Shown here: positions 6,108-13,625 of the stretch, in pieces
Layout of the letters: every line of letters starts with the position of its first letter
Position numbering within the stretch: position 1 is the stretch's first letter
Assembly (NCBI RefSeq): GCF_000276605.1
Contig: NZ_AKJX01000146.1
Coordinates: 1-33,809 of the forward strand
Direction of reading: 5' to 3'
From: Acidovorax sp. CF316
GTDB taxonomy: Bacteria > Pseudomonadota > Gammaproteobacteria > Burkholderiales > Burkholderiaceae_C
Length of the DNA stretch: 33,809 bases
Position numbers and translations under genes: made by a program
The notes under the pieces: generated by a model
What the model saw: only the letters and a program-made list of their open reading frames with translations
Told to the model about the DNA's origin: nothing
Database searches by the model: none

Positions 6108-8561
6108 ATGCGCCGCCACCGATTCCGTCCCGCACCGCTCGCCCTTGCCGCCGTGCTGGCCCTTGCTGCAGTCCCTGCCGTTCAGGCCCAGCCCGCCGTG
6201 GCCGGACAGCCGGCGGTGCAGCTGAGCATTGCCTCCCAGCCGCTGGCCCAGGCGCTCAATGACCTGGCGCGCCAGACGCGGCTGGAACTCATCGTGCAGC
6301 CGGCCCTGGTGGCGGGCCGCACGGCGCCGGCCGTGGCGGGCCTGCTCACGCCACGCGAGGCGCTGGACCGCCTGCTGGCCGGCAGCGGCCTGGTGGCCGT
6401 GATCGAGGGCACGGCTGTCACCGTGCAGCGCATCCCGGTGCCTGCGGCTGGCACTGCGCCCGCCGCAGGCAGCACCACCCTGTCCGAAGTGCGCGTGACC
6501 GCGGCGGGCGAGCGCAGCGGCCTGACCGAGAACAGCGGCTCCTACACCACGCGCCAGGCCGGCACGGCTACGCCGCTGGGCCTGTCGCTGCGCGAGACGC
6601 CGCAGTCGGTCAGCGTGATCACGCGCCAGCGCATGGAAGACCAGGGCCTGACCCAGCTGCCCGACGTGGTGGCCCAGACCCCGGGGCTGGTGTCCAGTCA
6701 GGGCGGCAACCAGGGCTCGGACAGCTCGCCCATCTACTCGCGCGGCTTCACCGTCAACACCTACATGATCGAAGGCGTGCGCCAGACGGACTCGAACTAC
6801 TCGAGCATCTTCCAGACCAACGACATGGCCATGTTCGACCGGGTTGAAGTGGTGCGCGGTGCCTCGGGCCTCATGAACGGCGTGGGCACGCCGGGCGCGG
6901 CCATCAACCTGATCCGCAAGCGCCCCACGGCCGACTTCCAGGGCCACGTGCGCGCAGAGGCGGGCTCGTGGAACCATGCACGCGCCGAGGTGGACATCTC
7001 CTCCCCGCTGAACGCATCGGGCAGCGTGCGTGGCCGCCTGGTGGCCGCGGCGCAGGACAACGATTCCTACATCGACCGCCTGAAGGAGCGCAAGAAGCTG
7101 CTCTACGGCGTGGTCGAGGCCGACCTCACGCCCGAGACCCAGCTGTTCGCCGGTGCCTCGGTGCAGCACCACGATGCCACGGGCCATGCGCGCGGCGGCC
7201 TGCCGGCCTACTACGCGGACGGCACACGCACCGAATGGGCGCGCTCGGCCTCGGCCGCCCCGCCCTGGGCCTACTCGCAGCGCCACTACACCTCGGTGTT
7301 CGCGGCGCTGGAGCACCGTTTCAACGACGACTGGAAGCTCAAGGCCACGGCCACGCGCACCACGAACTTCTACGACGAGATGATCGGCTACGCCAGCGGC
7401 GGTGCGCCCGTGCGCGAAACCGGGGCAGGCGTCACGCTGTGGGCCGGCCGCTGGACCGCCAAGCCGCGCCAGGACAGCCTGGACGTGCAGGCCACGGGCC
7501 GCTTCGACCTGCTGGGTCGCAAGCACGACATCGCCTTCGGCGCGCAGATGTCGCGCACCAGCTACCGGGCGCCCAACTACAGCAACTGGACGCATGCCGG
7601 CTGGAGCAGCGCCATCGGCAACATCTATACCTGGGACGGTACCTCCCCTGCGGAGCCCAGCAACCCGAGCGTCGGCCGTGCCACTTCGGACGAGCGCCTG
7701 AACAGCGCCTATGCCACCGTGCGCCTGAAGCCCACCGACAGCCTGGCCCTGCTGGCCGGGCTGCGCCTGGTGGACTGGAGCCGCTACCAGACCAGCACCC
7801 GCTACTCCACGGGTGCCACCACCATCACCGACCGCGGTGAAACCGGCGAGGTGATTCCCTACCTGGGCGCCGTTGTCGACATCGACCGCAACTGGTCGGC
7901 CTATGCGAGCTACACCAGCATCTTCACGCCGCAGAACCTGCGCCTGGCCACCGGCGACTACCTGGACCCGCAGACCGGCGACAGCTTCGAGCTCGGCATC
8001 AAGGGCGCCTTCCTGAACGACCGGCTCAATGTTTCTGGCGCCGTCTACAAGGCGCGCCAGGACAACCTGGGCGTGGCCCTCCCCAACGTGTTCGCGCCCG
8101 ATGGCAGCCAGGCCTACCAGGCCGTGTCGGGCACCAGCACGCGCGGCTTCGAGCTGGAGGCCTCGGGCGAGGTGCAGCCGGGCTGGCAGGTGTCCGCAGG
8201 CTTTTCGCGCAACATGACGCGTGACCGCCTGCGTGCCCGCCTGAACACCGACGTGCCGCAGAACACGCTCAAGCTGTTCACCAGCTACCGCATCGCGGGC
8301 ATCGGCAAGGGCCTCACGGTGGGCGGCGGCCTGCGCTGGCAGAACCAGATCTACCGCGACAACCAGGGCGCCGCGCGTGCCCGCTTCACGCAGCCGGCCT
8401 ATGCCGTGGTGGACCTGATGGCGCGCTACGCCGTGACCGACACCGTGGCCGTCACGGCCAACGTCGGCAACCTGTTCGACAAGGTGTACTACAACACCGT
8501 CGGCAACGCCTACTACGGCACCCCGCGCAACCTGCGCGTGGGCGTCGACGTGCGCTTCTGA
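6108..8561 (+). CDS. TonB-dependent siderophore receptor with signalling domain
   Basis: The 817-residue outer-membrane receptor starts at the ATG at 6108, preceded by GGGGA; a TTG two codons earlier is less likely. A signal peptide (cleavage after VQA, about residue 25) precedes an STN signalling domain (about 33-105, VQLSIASQPLAQALNDLARQTRLELIVQPALVAG). A TonB-box-like stretch follows (SEVRVTA). The plug starts with LSLRETPQSVSVITRQRMEDQGL and includes YSRGFTVNTYMIEGV and VEVVRGASGLMNGVGTPGAAINLIRKRP, which mark the FhuE/FpvA/FoxA ferric-siderophore class. The rest is the beta-barrel, ending in the usual terminal Phe (VGVDVRF). The STN domain pairs it with the FecR-like protein upstream. 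The siderophore is not predictable. The PepSY-TM gene starts 7 bp after the stop. Confidence 0.95.
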   Translation: MRRHRFRPAPLALAAVLALAAVPAVQAQPAVAGQPAVQLSIASQPLAQALNDLARQTRLELIVQPALVAGRTAPAVAGLLTPREALDRLLAGSGLVAVIEGTAVTVQRIPVPAAGTAPAAGSTTLSEVRVTAAGERSGLTENSGSYTTRQAGTATPLGLSLRETPQSVSVITRQRMEDQGLTQLPDVVAQTPGLVSSQGGNQGSDSSPIYSRGFTVNTYMIEGVRQTDSNYSSIFQTNDMAMFDRVEVVRGASGLMNGVGTPGAAINLIRKRPTADFQGHVRAEAGSWNHARAEVDISSPLNASGSVRGRLVAAAQDNDSYIDRLKERKKLLYGVVEADLTPETQLFAGASVQHHDATGHARGGLPAYYADGTRTEWARSASAAPPWAYSQRHYTSVFAALEHRFNDDWKLKATATRTTNFYDEMIGYASGGAPVRETGAGVTLWAGRWTAKPRQDSLDVQATGRFDLLGRKHDIAFGAQMSRTSYRAPNYSNWTHAGWSSAIGNIYTWDGTSPAEPSNPSVGRATSDERLNSAYATVRLKPTDSLALLAGLRLVDWSRYQTSTRYSTGATTITDRGETGEVIPYLGAVVDIDRNWSAYASYTSIFTPQNLRLATGDYLDPQTGDSFELGIKGAFLNDRLNVSGAVYKARQDNLGVALPNVFAPDGSQAYQAVSGTSTRGFELEASGEVQPGWQVSAGFSRNMTRDRLRARLNTDVPQNTLKLFTSYRIAGIGKGLTVGGGLRWQNQIYRDNQGAARARFTQPAYAVVDLMARYAVTDTVAVTANVGNLFDKVYYNTVGNAYYGTPRNLRVGVDVRF

Positions 8562-8568
8562 GTCCGGC

Positions 8569-10206
8569 ATGAAAGAAGGTTTCCGCCAGTGCATGGCCTG
8601 GCTGCACACCTGGACCGGGCTGGTCGTGGGCTGGGTGCTGTTCTTCGTGTTCGTGACGGGCACGGCCGGCTACTTCGCCTACGAGATCGACCGCTGGATG
8701 CGACCTGAATTGCCGCTGGCCGGTGACGCCATGCCGGTGGCGCCCGACAAGGCCGTGGCGATGGCGCAGGCCTACCTGCAGACCCATGCACAGGGCGCGC
8801 AGGACTGGTCGGTGCAATTGCCCGGCCAGCGCGGCAGCAGCAGCCTGTCCGTCACCTGGCGCCAGCTGCCCGCGGCCGATGCCAAGCCCGTTACGCGCGG
8901 GCGCTTCGTGCGCAAGGCGCTGGACCCGGTGACAGGTGAGGCGGCGGCCGAGCCGGCCGTGCGCAAGACCGGCGGCGGCCACCTGCTGTACCGCATGCAC
9001 TACATGCTGCACTACGTGCCCTACGACGTGGCGATCCGCCTCGTGGGCGTGTGCACCATGCTGATGCTCATGGCCATCGTCACCGGGGTCATCACGCACA
9101 AGAAGATCTTTGCCGACTTCTTCACCTTCCGGCCCGGCAAGGGCCAGCGCTCGTGGCTCGATGCGCACAACCTCATCAGCGTGACGGCGCTGCCGTTCTT
9201 CCTGATGATCACCTACAGCGGCCTGGTGTTCTTTTTGTTCCAGTACATGCCGGCTGGCATCCAGGCCAGCCACTATGCCGGGAACACGCAGGCTTTCTAT
9301 GATGACCTGCTGCAGCGCCCTGTACCGGGTGCGCCGGTCGGCGGCACGGGGGCGCCCGTCATCGCCTTCGCGCCCCTGGTCGCCCAGGCCGAGGTGCAGT
9401 GGGGCGCGGGCCAGGTGGCCCGGGTCAGCGTGCAGCAACCCCAGGCCGCCGACGCCGACGTGCAGGTCGTGCGCGTGGCGGGCAGCCGCATCGCGGGCAG
9501 CGAGCGGCTGCGCTTTGACGCGCACACCGGTGCCCCGCTCGACCCCCGGGCCGACGACGGCGCCGCGCGCGAGACGCAGGACGTGATGCTGGCGCTGCAC
9601 GAAGGCCGCTTTGCCGGGCCGCTGCTGCGCTGGCTGTACTTCGCCAGCGGCCTGCTCGGCTGCGCCATGATCGCCACCGGCCTGGTGCTGTGGACCGCCA
9701 AGCGCAAGCTGAAGCAGGACAAGCGCGCCAAGGCCGGCGAGAAGCCCGAGTTCGGCTTTCGCCTGGTGGAGTGCCTGAACATCGGCACCATCGCCGGCCT
9801 GCCCGTGGCCGTGGCGGCCTACTTCTGGGCCAACCGGCTGATCCCGGCCGACTTCGCCACCCGGCGCGACTGGGAGGTGCACGCGATGTTCATCACCTGG
9901 GGCCTGCTGCTGCTGTACCCGGCGTTCCGTGCGCCGCTGCGCGCCTGGATCGAATCGCTGTGGCTGGCGGCCGCCGCCTTCGCGTTGCTGCCCGTGCTCA
10001 ATGCCTTGACGACCGAGCGCCACCTGGGCGTGAGCCTGCCGGCCGGCGACTGGGTGCTGGCCGGGTTCGACCTGACCCTGCTGGTGCTGGGCGCCTGCTT
10101 CGCCGTGGCGGCCCACCGGGTGCGCCGCAGGCAGCTGCGTGCCGCCACGGCCGCGCGCGCGCCGGCCACCCAGGCGCCCCTCATGGCCGCCAATGCGGCC
10201 GGCTGA
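8569..10206 (+). CDS. PepSY-associated TM protein, candidate ferrisiderophore reductase
   Basis: The 545-residue inner-membrane protein has the PepSY_TM layout. A first helix with a conserved His opens it (WLHTWTGLVVGWVLFFVFVTGTAGYFAY, about 10-38), followed by a periplasmic segment. A helix pair with the family motifs RMHYMLHYVPYDVAIRLVGVCTMLMLMAIVTGVITHKKIF and DAHNLISVTALPFFLMITYSGLVF (about 143-222) comes next. A second periplasmic region follows, then a helix near 350 and several C-terminal helices. The repeated histidines in or next to helices fit haem binding. In Pseudomonas, FpvG of this family reduces ferripyoverdine in the periplasm (established). Here the role is inferred from placement directly after the receptor gene and from the exporter downstream. 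It is 7 bp from the receptor and 29 bp from the next gene. Confidence 0.85.
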   Translation: MKEGFRQCMAWLHTWTGLVVGWVLFFVFVTGTAGYFAYEIDRWMRPELPLAGDAMPVAPDKAVAMAQAYLQTHAQGAQDWSVQLPGQRGSSSLSVTWRQLPAADAKPVTRGRFVRKALDPVTGEAAAEPAVRKTGGGHLLYRMHYMLHYVPYDVAIRLVGVCTMLMLMAIVTGVITHKKIFADFFTFRPGKGQRSWLDAHNLISVTALPFFLMITYSGLVFFLFQYMPAGIQASHYAGNTQAFYDDLLQRPVPGAPVGGTGAPVIAFAPLVAQAEVQWGAGQVARVSVQQPQAADADVQVVRVAGSRIAGSERLRFDAHTGAPLDPRADDGAARETQDVMLALHEGRFAGPLLRWLYFASGLLGCAMIATGLVLWTAKRKLKQDKRAKAGEKPEFGFRLVECLNIGTIAGLPVAVAAYFWANRLIPADFATRRDWEVHAMFITWGLLLLYPAFRAPLRAWIESLWLAAAAFALLPVLNALTTERHLGVSLPAGDWVLAGFDLTLLVLGACFAVAAHRVRRRQLRAATAARAPATQAPLMAANAAG

Positions 10207-10235
10207 CCACCACCGATTTTTTCCAAGGAGTCTTC

Positions 10236-10886
10236 ATGTTCAAGAAAACGCTGCTCACGGTGGCCCTGTCCACCCTCGCACTGTCCGCCAGCGCCCACCA
10301 GCTCTGGCTGGAGCGCGATGCCACCGGCCCGGTGCGCGTCTACGTGGGCGACGCCGACAGCGCCCACGACAAGGGCGAGGAAGTGGCCAAGCTGGCCGCC
10401 ACCACCCAGGTCTTCACCAGCGACCGCAAGCAGACCGCCAAGCTCACCGCCAAGGAAGAATTCCTGGAGGCCGACGTGGCCGCGGCGGGCGACGTGCGCC
10501 TGTTCAACGACCAGGTCTGGAAACCCTGGAAGGCCAAGGACGGCAGCTACCAGGCCGCGGTGTTCAACGCGCGTGCCGGCCGCACCGACACCAAGGCCGT
10601 GCTCGACCACGAGCTGGTGCCCGTGGCCGCCGGTGGCAACAGCTTCACGCTGCTGTTCAAGGGCCAGCCCCTGGCGAACAAGGCGGTCACCGTGATCACG
10701 CCCGACAAGTGGAGCAAGGGCTTCAAGACCGACGCCGCCGGCCGCATCGACGTGCCCGTGAGCGGCAAGGGCCGCTACGTGCTGGTCAGCACGCACGAGG
10801 CGCCGGCGGTGGGCGAGGTGGTGATCGCCGGCCAGAAGGTCGCCAAGCTCGGCTACACCACCACGCTGACCTTCGTCGCGCAGTGA
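10236..10886 (+). CDS. DUF4198 periplasmic protein (first copy)
   Basis: The product is 216 residues, with AAGGAG 5 nt before the ATG at 10236. A signal peptide (MFKKTLLTVALSTLALSASA, about 1-20) is followed at once by HQLWLERD, the hallmark start of DUF4198 proteins. The body is beta-rich, with HELVPVAAGGNSFTLLFKGQPLANKAVTVITP (about 125-155), GRIDVPVSGKGRYVLVS and a C-terminal strand. DUF4198 proteins often sit in metal-uptake loci and are thought to act in the periplasm, but the biochemical role is unknown to me. It lies between the PepSY protein and two small membrane proteins in a tightly packed series. A second DUF4198 gene is encoded at 11710. Confidence 0.87.
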   Translation: MFKKTLLTVALSTLALSASAHQLWLERDATGPVRVYVGDADSAHDKGEEVAKLAATTQVFTSDRKQTAKLTAKEEFLEADVAAAGDVRLFNDQVWKPWKAKDGSYQAAVFNARAGRTDTKAVLDHELVPVAAGGNSFTLLFKGQPLANKAVTVITPDKWSKGFKTDAAGRIDVPVSGKGRYVLVSTHEAPAVGEVVIAGQKVAKLGYTTTLTFVAQ

Positions 10887-10892
10887 GCCGGC

Positions 10893-11204
10893 ATGGCAGT
10901 ACACCCCGGCTCTCCTGCGCGCTACCGCTTCATGGTGGCCAGCCGTGCCATCGCGGGCGCCCTCGGTGGCTATGCACTGGCCTCGCTGGTCACGGCCGTG
11001 CTGTCGCTGGCCCTGCCGCTGATCGCCGGGGCGTCGCCTGCCAGCGCGCTGCTCACGGCCACCATGCTCAGCTTCGCGGTGTATGCGCTGGCGGTGGTCT
11101 GGGTGTTCAGCGCGCGCAGCGCCCTCTCGGCCTGGGCGGGCCTGGCCATCGCCTCGGCCGTGTTCGGCGCGGCGCTGCTGGCACTGCAGGGGGCGGGCGC
11201 ATGA
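10893..11204 (+). CDS. DUF3649 small membrane protein
   Basis: The 103-residue inner-membrane protein has three hydrophobic helices: about 19-45 (AIAGALGGYALASLVTAVLSLALPLIAG), 48-72 and 78-99. The RYRFMVASRAIAGALGGYALASL start is typical of DUF3649 proteins, which occur next to PepSY-TM and DUF3325 genes in siderophore loci. The function is not established. The gene starts 6 bp after the DUF4198 stop, and its own stop overlaps the ATG of the next gene (ATGA), so the two are probably translated together. Confidence 0.8.
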   Translation: MAVHPGSPARYRFMVASRAIAGALGGYALASLVTAVLSLALPLIAGASPASALLTATMLSFAVYALAVVWVFSARSALSAWAGLAIASAVFGAALLALQGAGA

Positions 11205-11557
11205 CGGCCCTCGGCGCCCCGGCCGTGGCGCTGGCCCTCAGCTATGCGGGCATGGCCGGGCTCAGCCTGGCGATGGACCGCCACTACGAACAGGTCTGCG
11301 GCCAGGGCACGGTGCCGCCCCGGCGCCGGCGGCTGCTGCGTGCCGCGGGCAGCGCGCTGCTGGCACTGGCGCTGCTGGCCTGTACCGGCGCCTGGGGCGC
11401 CACGGTGGGCTTCACCGCCTGGTGGGGCTTTCTCACGGCGGGCGGTGTGCTGGTGGCCTGGCTCATGGCCTACCGGCCGCGCCAGGCTGCGGCCAGTGCC
11501 GGGGTGGCCTTGGTGCTGGGCCTGGCCGGCGGGATCGCCACGCTCGCCGGGGGCTGA
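11201..11557 (+). CDS. DUF3325 small membrane protein
   Basis: The product is 118 residues, starting at the ATG that overlaps the previous stop by 4 bp. Helices span about 6-22, 44-66, 71-88 and 95-115. The LSYAGMAGLSLAMDRHYEQV opening and the YRPRQ motif before the last helix fit DUF3325, a family that accompanies DUF3649 and PepSY-TM genes. A role with the PepSY protein in the inner membrane is inferred from conserved neighbourhood only. A hairpin follows 8 bp after the stop, and then 150 bp separate it from the second DUF4198 gene. Confidence 0.8.
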   Translation: MTALGAPAVALALSYAGMAGLSLAMDRHYEQVCGQGTVPPRRRRLLRAAGSALLALALLACTGAWGATVGFTAWWGFLTAGGVLVAWLMAYRPRQAAASAGVALVLGLAGGIATLAGG

Positions 11558-11565
11558 ACCGCCCT

Positions 11566-11586
11566 CCAGGGCCATGCGGGCCCTGG
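11566..11586 (+). terminator. Hairpin after the DUF3325 gene
   Basis: CCAGGGCC (11566-11573) pairs perfectly with GGCCCTGG (11579-11586) across a 5-nt loop, just downstream of a stop codon. It is followed by a weakly T-rich stretch (CTATTTC) but not a full T tract. It may end or attenuate the receptor-to-DUF3325 transcript before the exporter genes. Confidence 0.5.
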
Positions 11587-11650
11587 CTATTTCACGCCGG
11601 ACCGAAAAAAGCGGGCCTGGCATTGCCCTTTTCTCGATCTCGCTGGTCAT

Positions 11651-11686
11651 AGACAGCAAGAGCCCTCCGAAAACGGCCTGCTGTCT
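11651..11686 (+). promoter_or_regulatory. Inverted repeat in the leader of the second DUF4198 gene
   Basis: AGACAGCA (11651-11658) and TGCTGTCT (11679-11686) form a perfect 8-bp inverted repeat with a 20-nt spacer, ending 23 bp before the ATG at 11710. It could be a regulator site or an mRNA stem-loop. It does not look like a Fur box. I see no convincing promoter boxes around it. Confidence 0.4.
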
Positions 11687-11709
11687 TCCTGTCTCATCCA
11701 CTACACGCC

Positions 11710-12369
11710 ATGCTGTCTTCTTCGTTCTCCGTTCCTTCCCGATCCAACCGCCAGCGCGGCACCGCCCTGGCCGTGCTGGCCACCACGGCCGCCGCCTGCA
11801 TGGCACCCGCGGCCCATGCGGACTACCTGTGGCTGCAGCGCGAAGGCGCAGAGGCGCGCGCCTACACCGGCGAGGTGGAGCGCCGCAGTGCCGCGCTGCC
11901 GGCCCTGAAGGCACCGCGTGCCTACTTGGCCGACGGCAAGGACCTGCCGCTGGCGCCGCAGGCCGGCCACATCGACGTCACCGCCCCCGAGGGCCAGGAC
12001 CTGCGCCTGACCACCAGCGTGGTGGGCGACAAGGGCGCGCTGACCTTCTACCAGGCGCGCCATGGCCGTGCCGAGACCCGCGCCGCCAACGACCTGGAGC
12101 TGGTGCCCACCACCCCCGGTGGCAACACTTTCAAGCTGGTATGGAAGGGCCAGACCGTGGCGGCATCGCAGGTCAACGTGGACACCAGCGCGGGCTGGCG
12201 CCGCACGCTGGCACCGGCCAAGGACGGCACGGTGAGCCTGGAGACCCCGTTCCCGGGCCTGTACGTGCTGGAGGTGACGGCGCGCGTGAACGGCGCCGCC
12301 ACGCTGGACGGCAAGCGCTACGAGGACGTGCGCCACACGGCCACGCTGAGTTTCGAGGTGGCACGCTGA
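11710..12369 (+). CDS. DUF4198 periplasmic protein (second copy)
   Basis: The 219-residue protein has a signal peptide with a long n-region (cleavage after AHA, about residue 37), then DYLWLQREG, matching the DUF4198 start. The segment LELVPTTPGGNTFKLVWKGQTVAASQVNV aligns with HELVPVAAGGNSFTLLFKGQPLANKAVTV in the protein encoded at 10236, so the two are distant paralogues. Its stop overlaps the ATG of the MacA-like gene by one base (TGATG). This ties it by translation to the exporter rather than to the receptor group, and suggests that each half of the locus has its own DUF4198 partner. The biochemical role is unknown. Confidence 0.82.
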   Translation: MLSSSFSVPSRSNRQRGTALAVLATTAAACMAPAAHADYLWLQREGAEARAYTGEVERRSAALPALKAPRAYLADGKDLPLAPQAGHIDVTAPEGQDLRLTTSVVGDKGALTFYQARHGRAETRAANDLELVPTTPGGNTFKLVWKGQTVAASQVNVDTSAGWRRTLAPAKDGTVSLETPFPGLYVLEVTARVNGAATLDGKRYEDVRHTATLSFEVAR

Positions 12370-13625
12370 TGGCGCCGATTCCTCCTTCTTCGTCTTCTTC
12401 GCCTTCTTCCGCGCGCTGGGGCCGCTGGCTCGGGTCTGTCGCCCTGGTGGCCGTGGCCGGTGCGCTGGCTGCGGCCTGGTGGAGCCGCCCCACCCCGGTG
12501 GTGTACGACACCGCGCCCGTCGCGCTCGGCGACATCGAGGCCACGGTGAGCGCCATCGGCACGCTGCAGCCGCGCCGTTATGTGGACGTGGGGGCCCAGG
12601 TCTCGGGCCAGATCAACCGCCTGCATGTGCAACCCGGCGCCGAGGTCAAGAAGGGCCAGCTGCTCGTGGAGATCGACCCCAGCGTGCAGCAGGCCACGGT
12701 GGACGGCGGCCGGGCCGCACTGGCCGGCCTGCGCGCGCAGCAGGCCGAGCAGCAGGCCCAGCACCGCCTGGCGCAGCAGCAGCTGGCGCGCCAGCAGCAG
12801 ATGGAGCGCGAGGGCGCCACGCGCCTGGAAGACCTGCAGACGGCCGAGGCCGCACTGGCCTCCACCGCCGCGCGCATCGAGCACCTCAAGGCCCAGATCG
12901 ACCAGACGCAGGCCAGCCTCAAGGCCGACGAGGCGCGCCTGGGCTACACGCGCATCTACGCGCCCATGGCCGGCACCGTGGTGGCATTGGAGGCACGCGA
13001 GGGCCAGACCCTGAACGCCACCTACCAGACCCCGAACATCCTGCGCATCGCCGACCTCTCGACCATGACGGTGTGGACCGATGTGTCCGAGGCCGACATC
13101 CGCCGCGTGCGGGTCGGCATGCCGGTGTACTTCACCACGCTGGGCAACCAGGCCGACACGGCCGCGCGGCGCTGGCAGAGCAGTGTGCGCCAGGTGCTGC
13201 CGGCACCGCCCACGCCCGAGGGCAAGGCCGCCGGCGGCGGTGCCAGCGCGCAGGCCGCGGCGAGCAAGGCGGTGTCGTACACCGTGCTGTTCGACGTGGA
13301 CAACGCCGACGGCGAGCTCATGCCGCAGATGACGGCGCAGACCAGCTTCGTCACCGCCCAGGCCCGCGGAGTGATCACCGTGCCGATCTCGGCCCTGAAG
13401 GACGCGCCCGGTGCGGCGGCCAAGGACGCCGCCAAGGCCGCGCCGGGGCTGCGCCAGCATACGGCGCGGGTGCTGCTGGCCGATGGCAGCGTGCAGTCGC
13501 GCACCGTGGAGGTGGCCGTGAAGAGCCGCCATCGCGTCGAGGTGCGCAGCGGCCTGGCGGTGGGCGAACAACTGATCACCGGTGAGCGGGCGGAGCAGGC
13601 TGGCACCAGGAGGTTCAAGCTGTGA
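12369..13625 (+). CDS. MacA/PvdR-like periplasmic adaptor of a tripartite exporter
   Basis: The product is 418 residues from the ATG at 12369, which overlaps the preceding stop; earlier in-frame sequence belongs to other genes. A Ser-rich cytoplasmic start precedes one membrane helix (about 20-37, SVALVAVAGALAAAWW). The lipoyl half (GTLQPRRYVDVGAQVSGQINRLHVQPGAEVKKGQLLVEIDP, about 62-103), a long Gln/Ala-rich coiled-coil hairpin (about 104-190), the second lipoyl half (YTRIYAPMAGTVVALEAREGQTLN) and the barrel and membrane-proximal domains follow in the standard order. An Ala/Gly/Lys-rich insertion near 280-300 and another near 345-358 are low-complexity. It should join the MacB-like ATPase to the NodT outer-membrane channel. 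Its stop overlaps the GTG of macB. Confidence 0.92.
   Translation: MAPIPPSSSSSPSSARWGRWLGSVALVAVAGALAAAWWSRPTPVVYDTAPVALGDIEATVSAIGTLQPRRYVDVGAQVSGQINRLHVQPGAEVKKGQLLVEIDPSVQQATVDGGRAALAGLRAQQAEQQAQHRLAQQQLARQQQMEREGATRLEDLQTAEAALASTAARIEHLKAQIDQTQASLKADEARLGYTRIYAPMAGTVVALEAREGQTLNATYQTPNILRIADLSTMTVWTDVSEADIRRVRVGMPVYFTTLGNQADTAARRWQSSVRQVLPAPPTPEGKAAGGGASAQAAASKAVSYTVLFDVDNADGELMPQMTAQTSFVTAQARGVITVPISALKDAPGAAAKDAAKAAPGLRQHTARVLLADGSVQSRTVEVAVKSRHRVEVRSGLAVGEQLITGERAEQAGTRRFKL

Noticed and set aside
6075-8663. 862-codon open frame antisense to the TonB receptor
   Set aside because: It mirrors the receptor gene on the other strand; its product is His/Ala/Gly/Arg-rich with no domain pattern, as expected of a shadow frame in GC-rich DNA.
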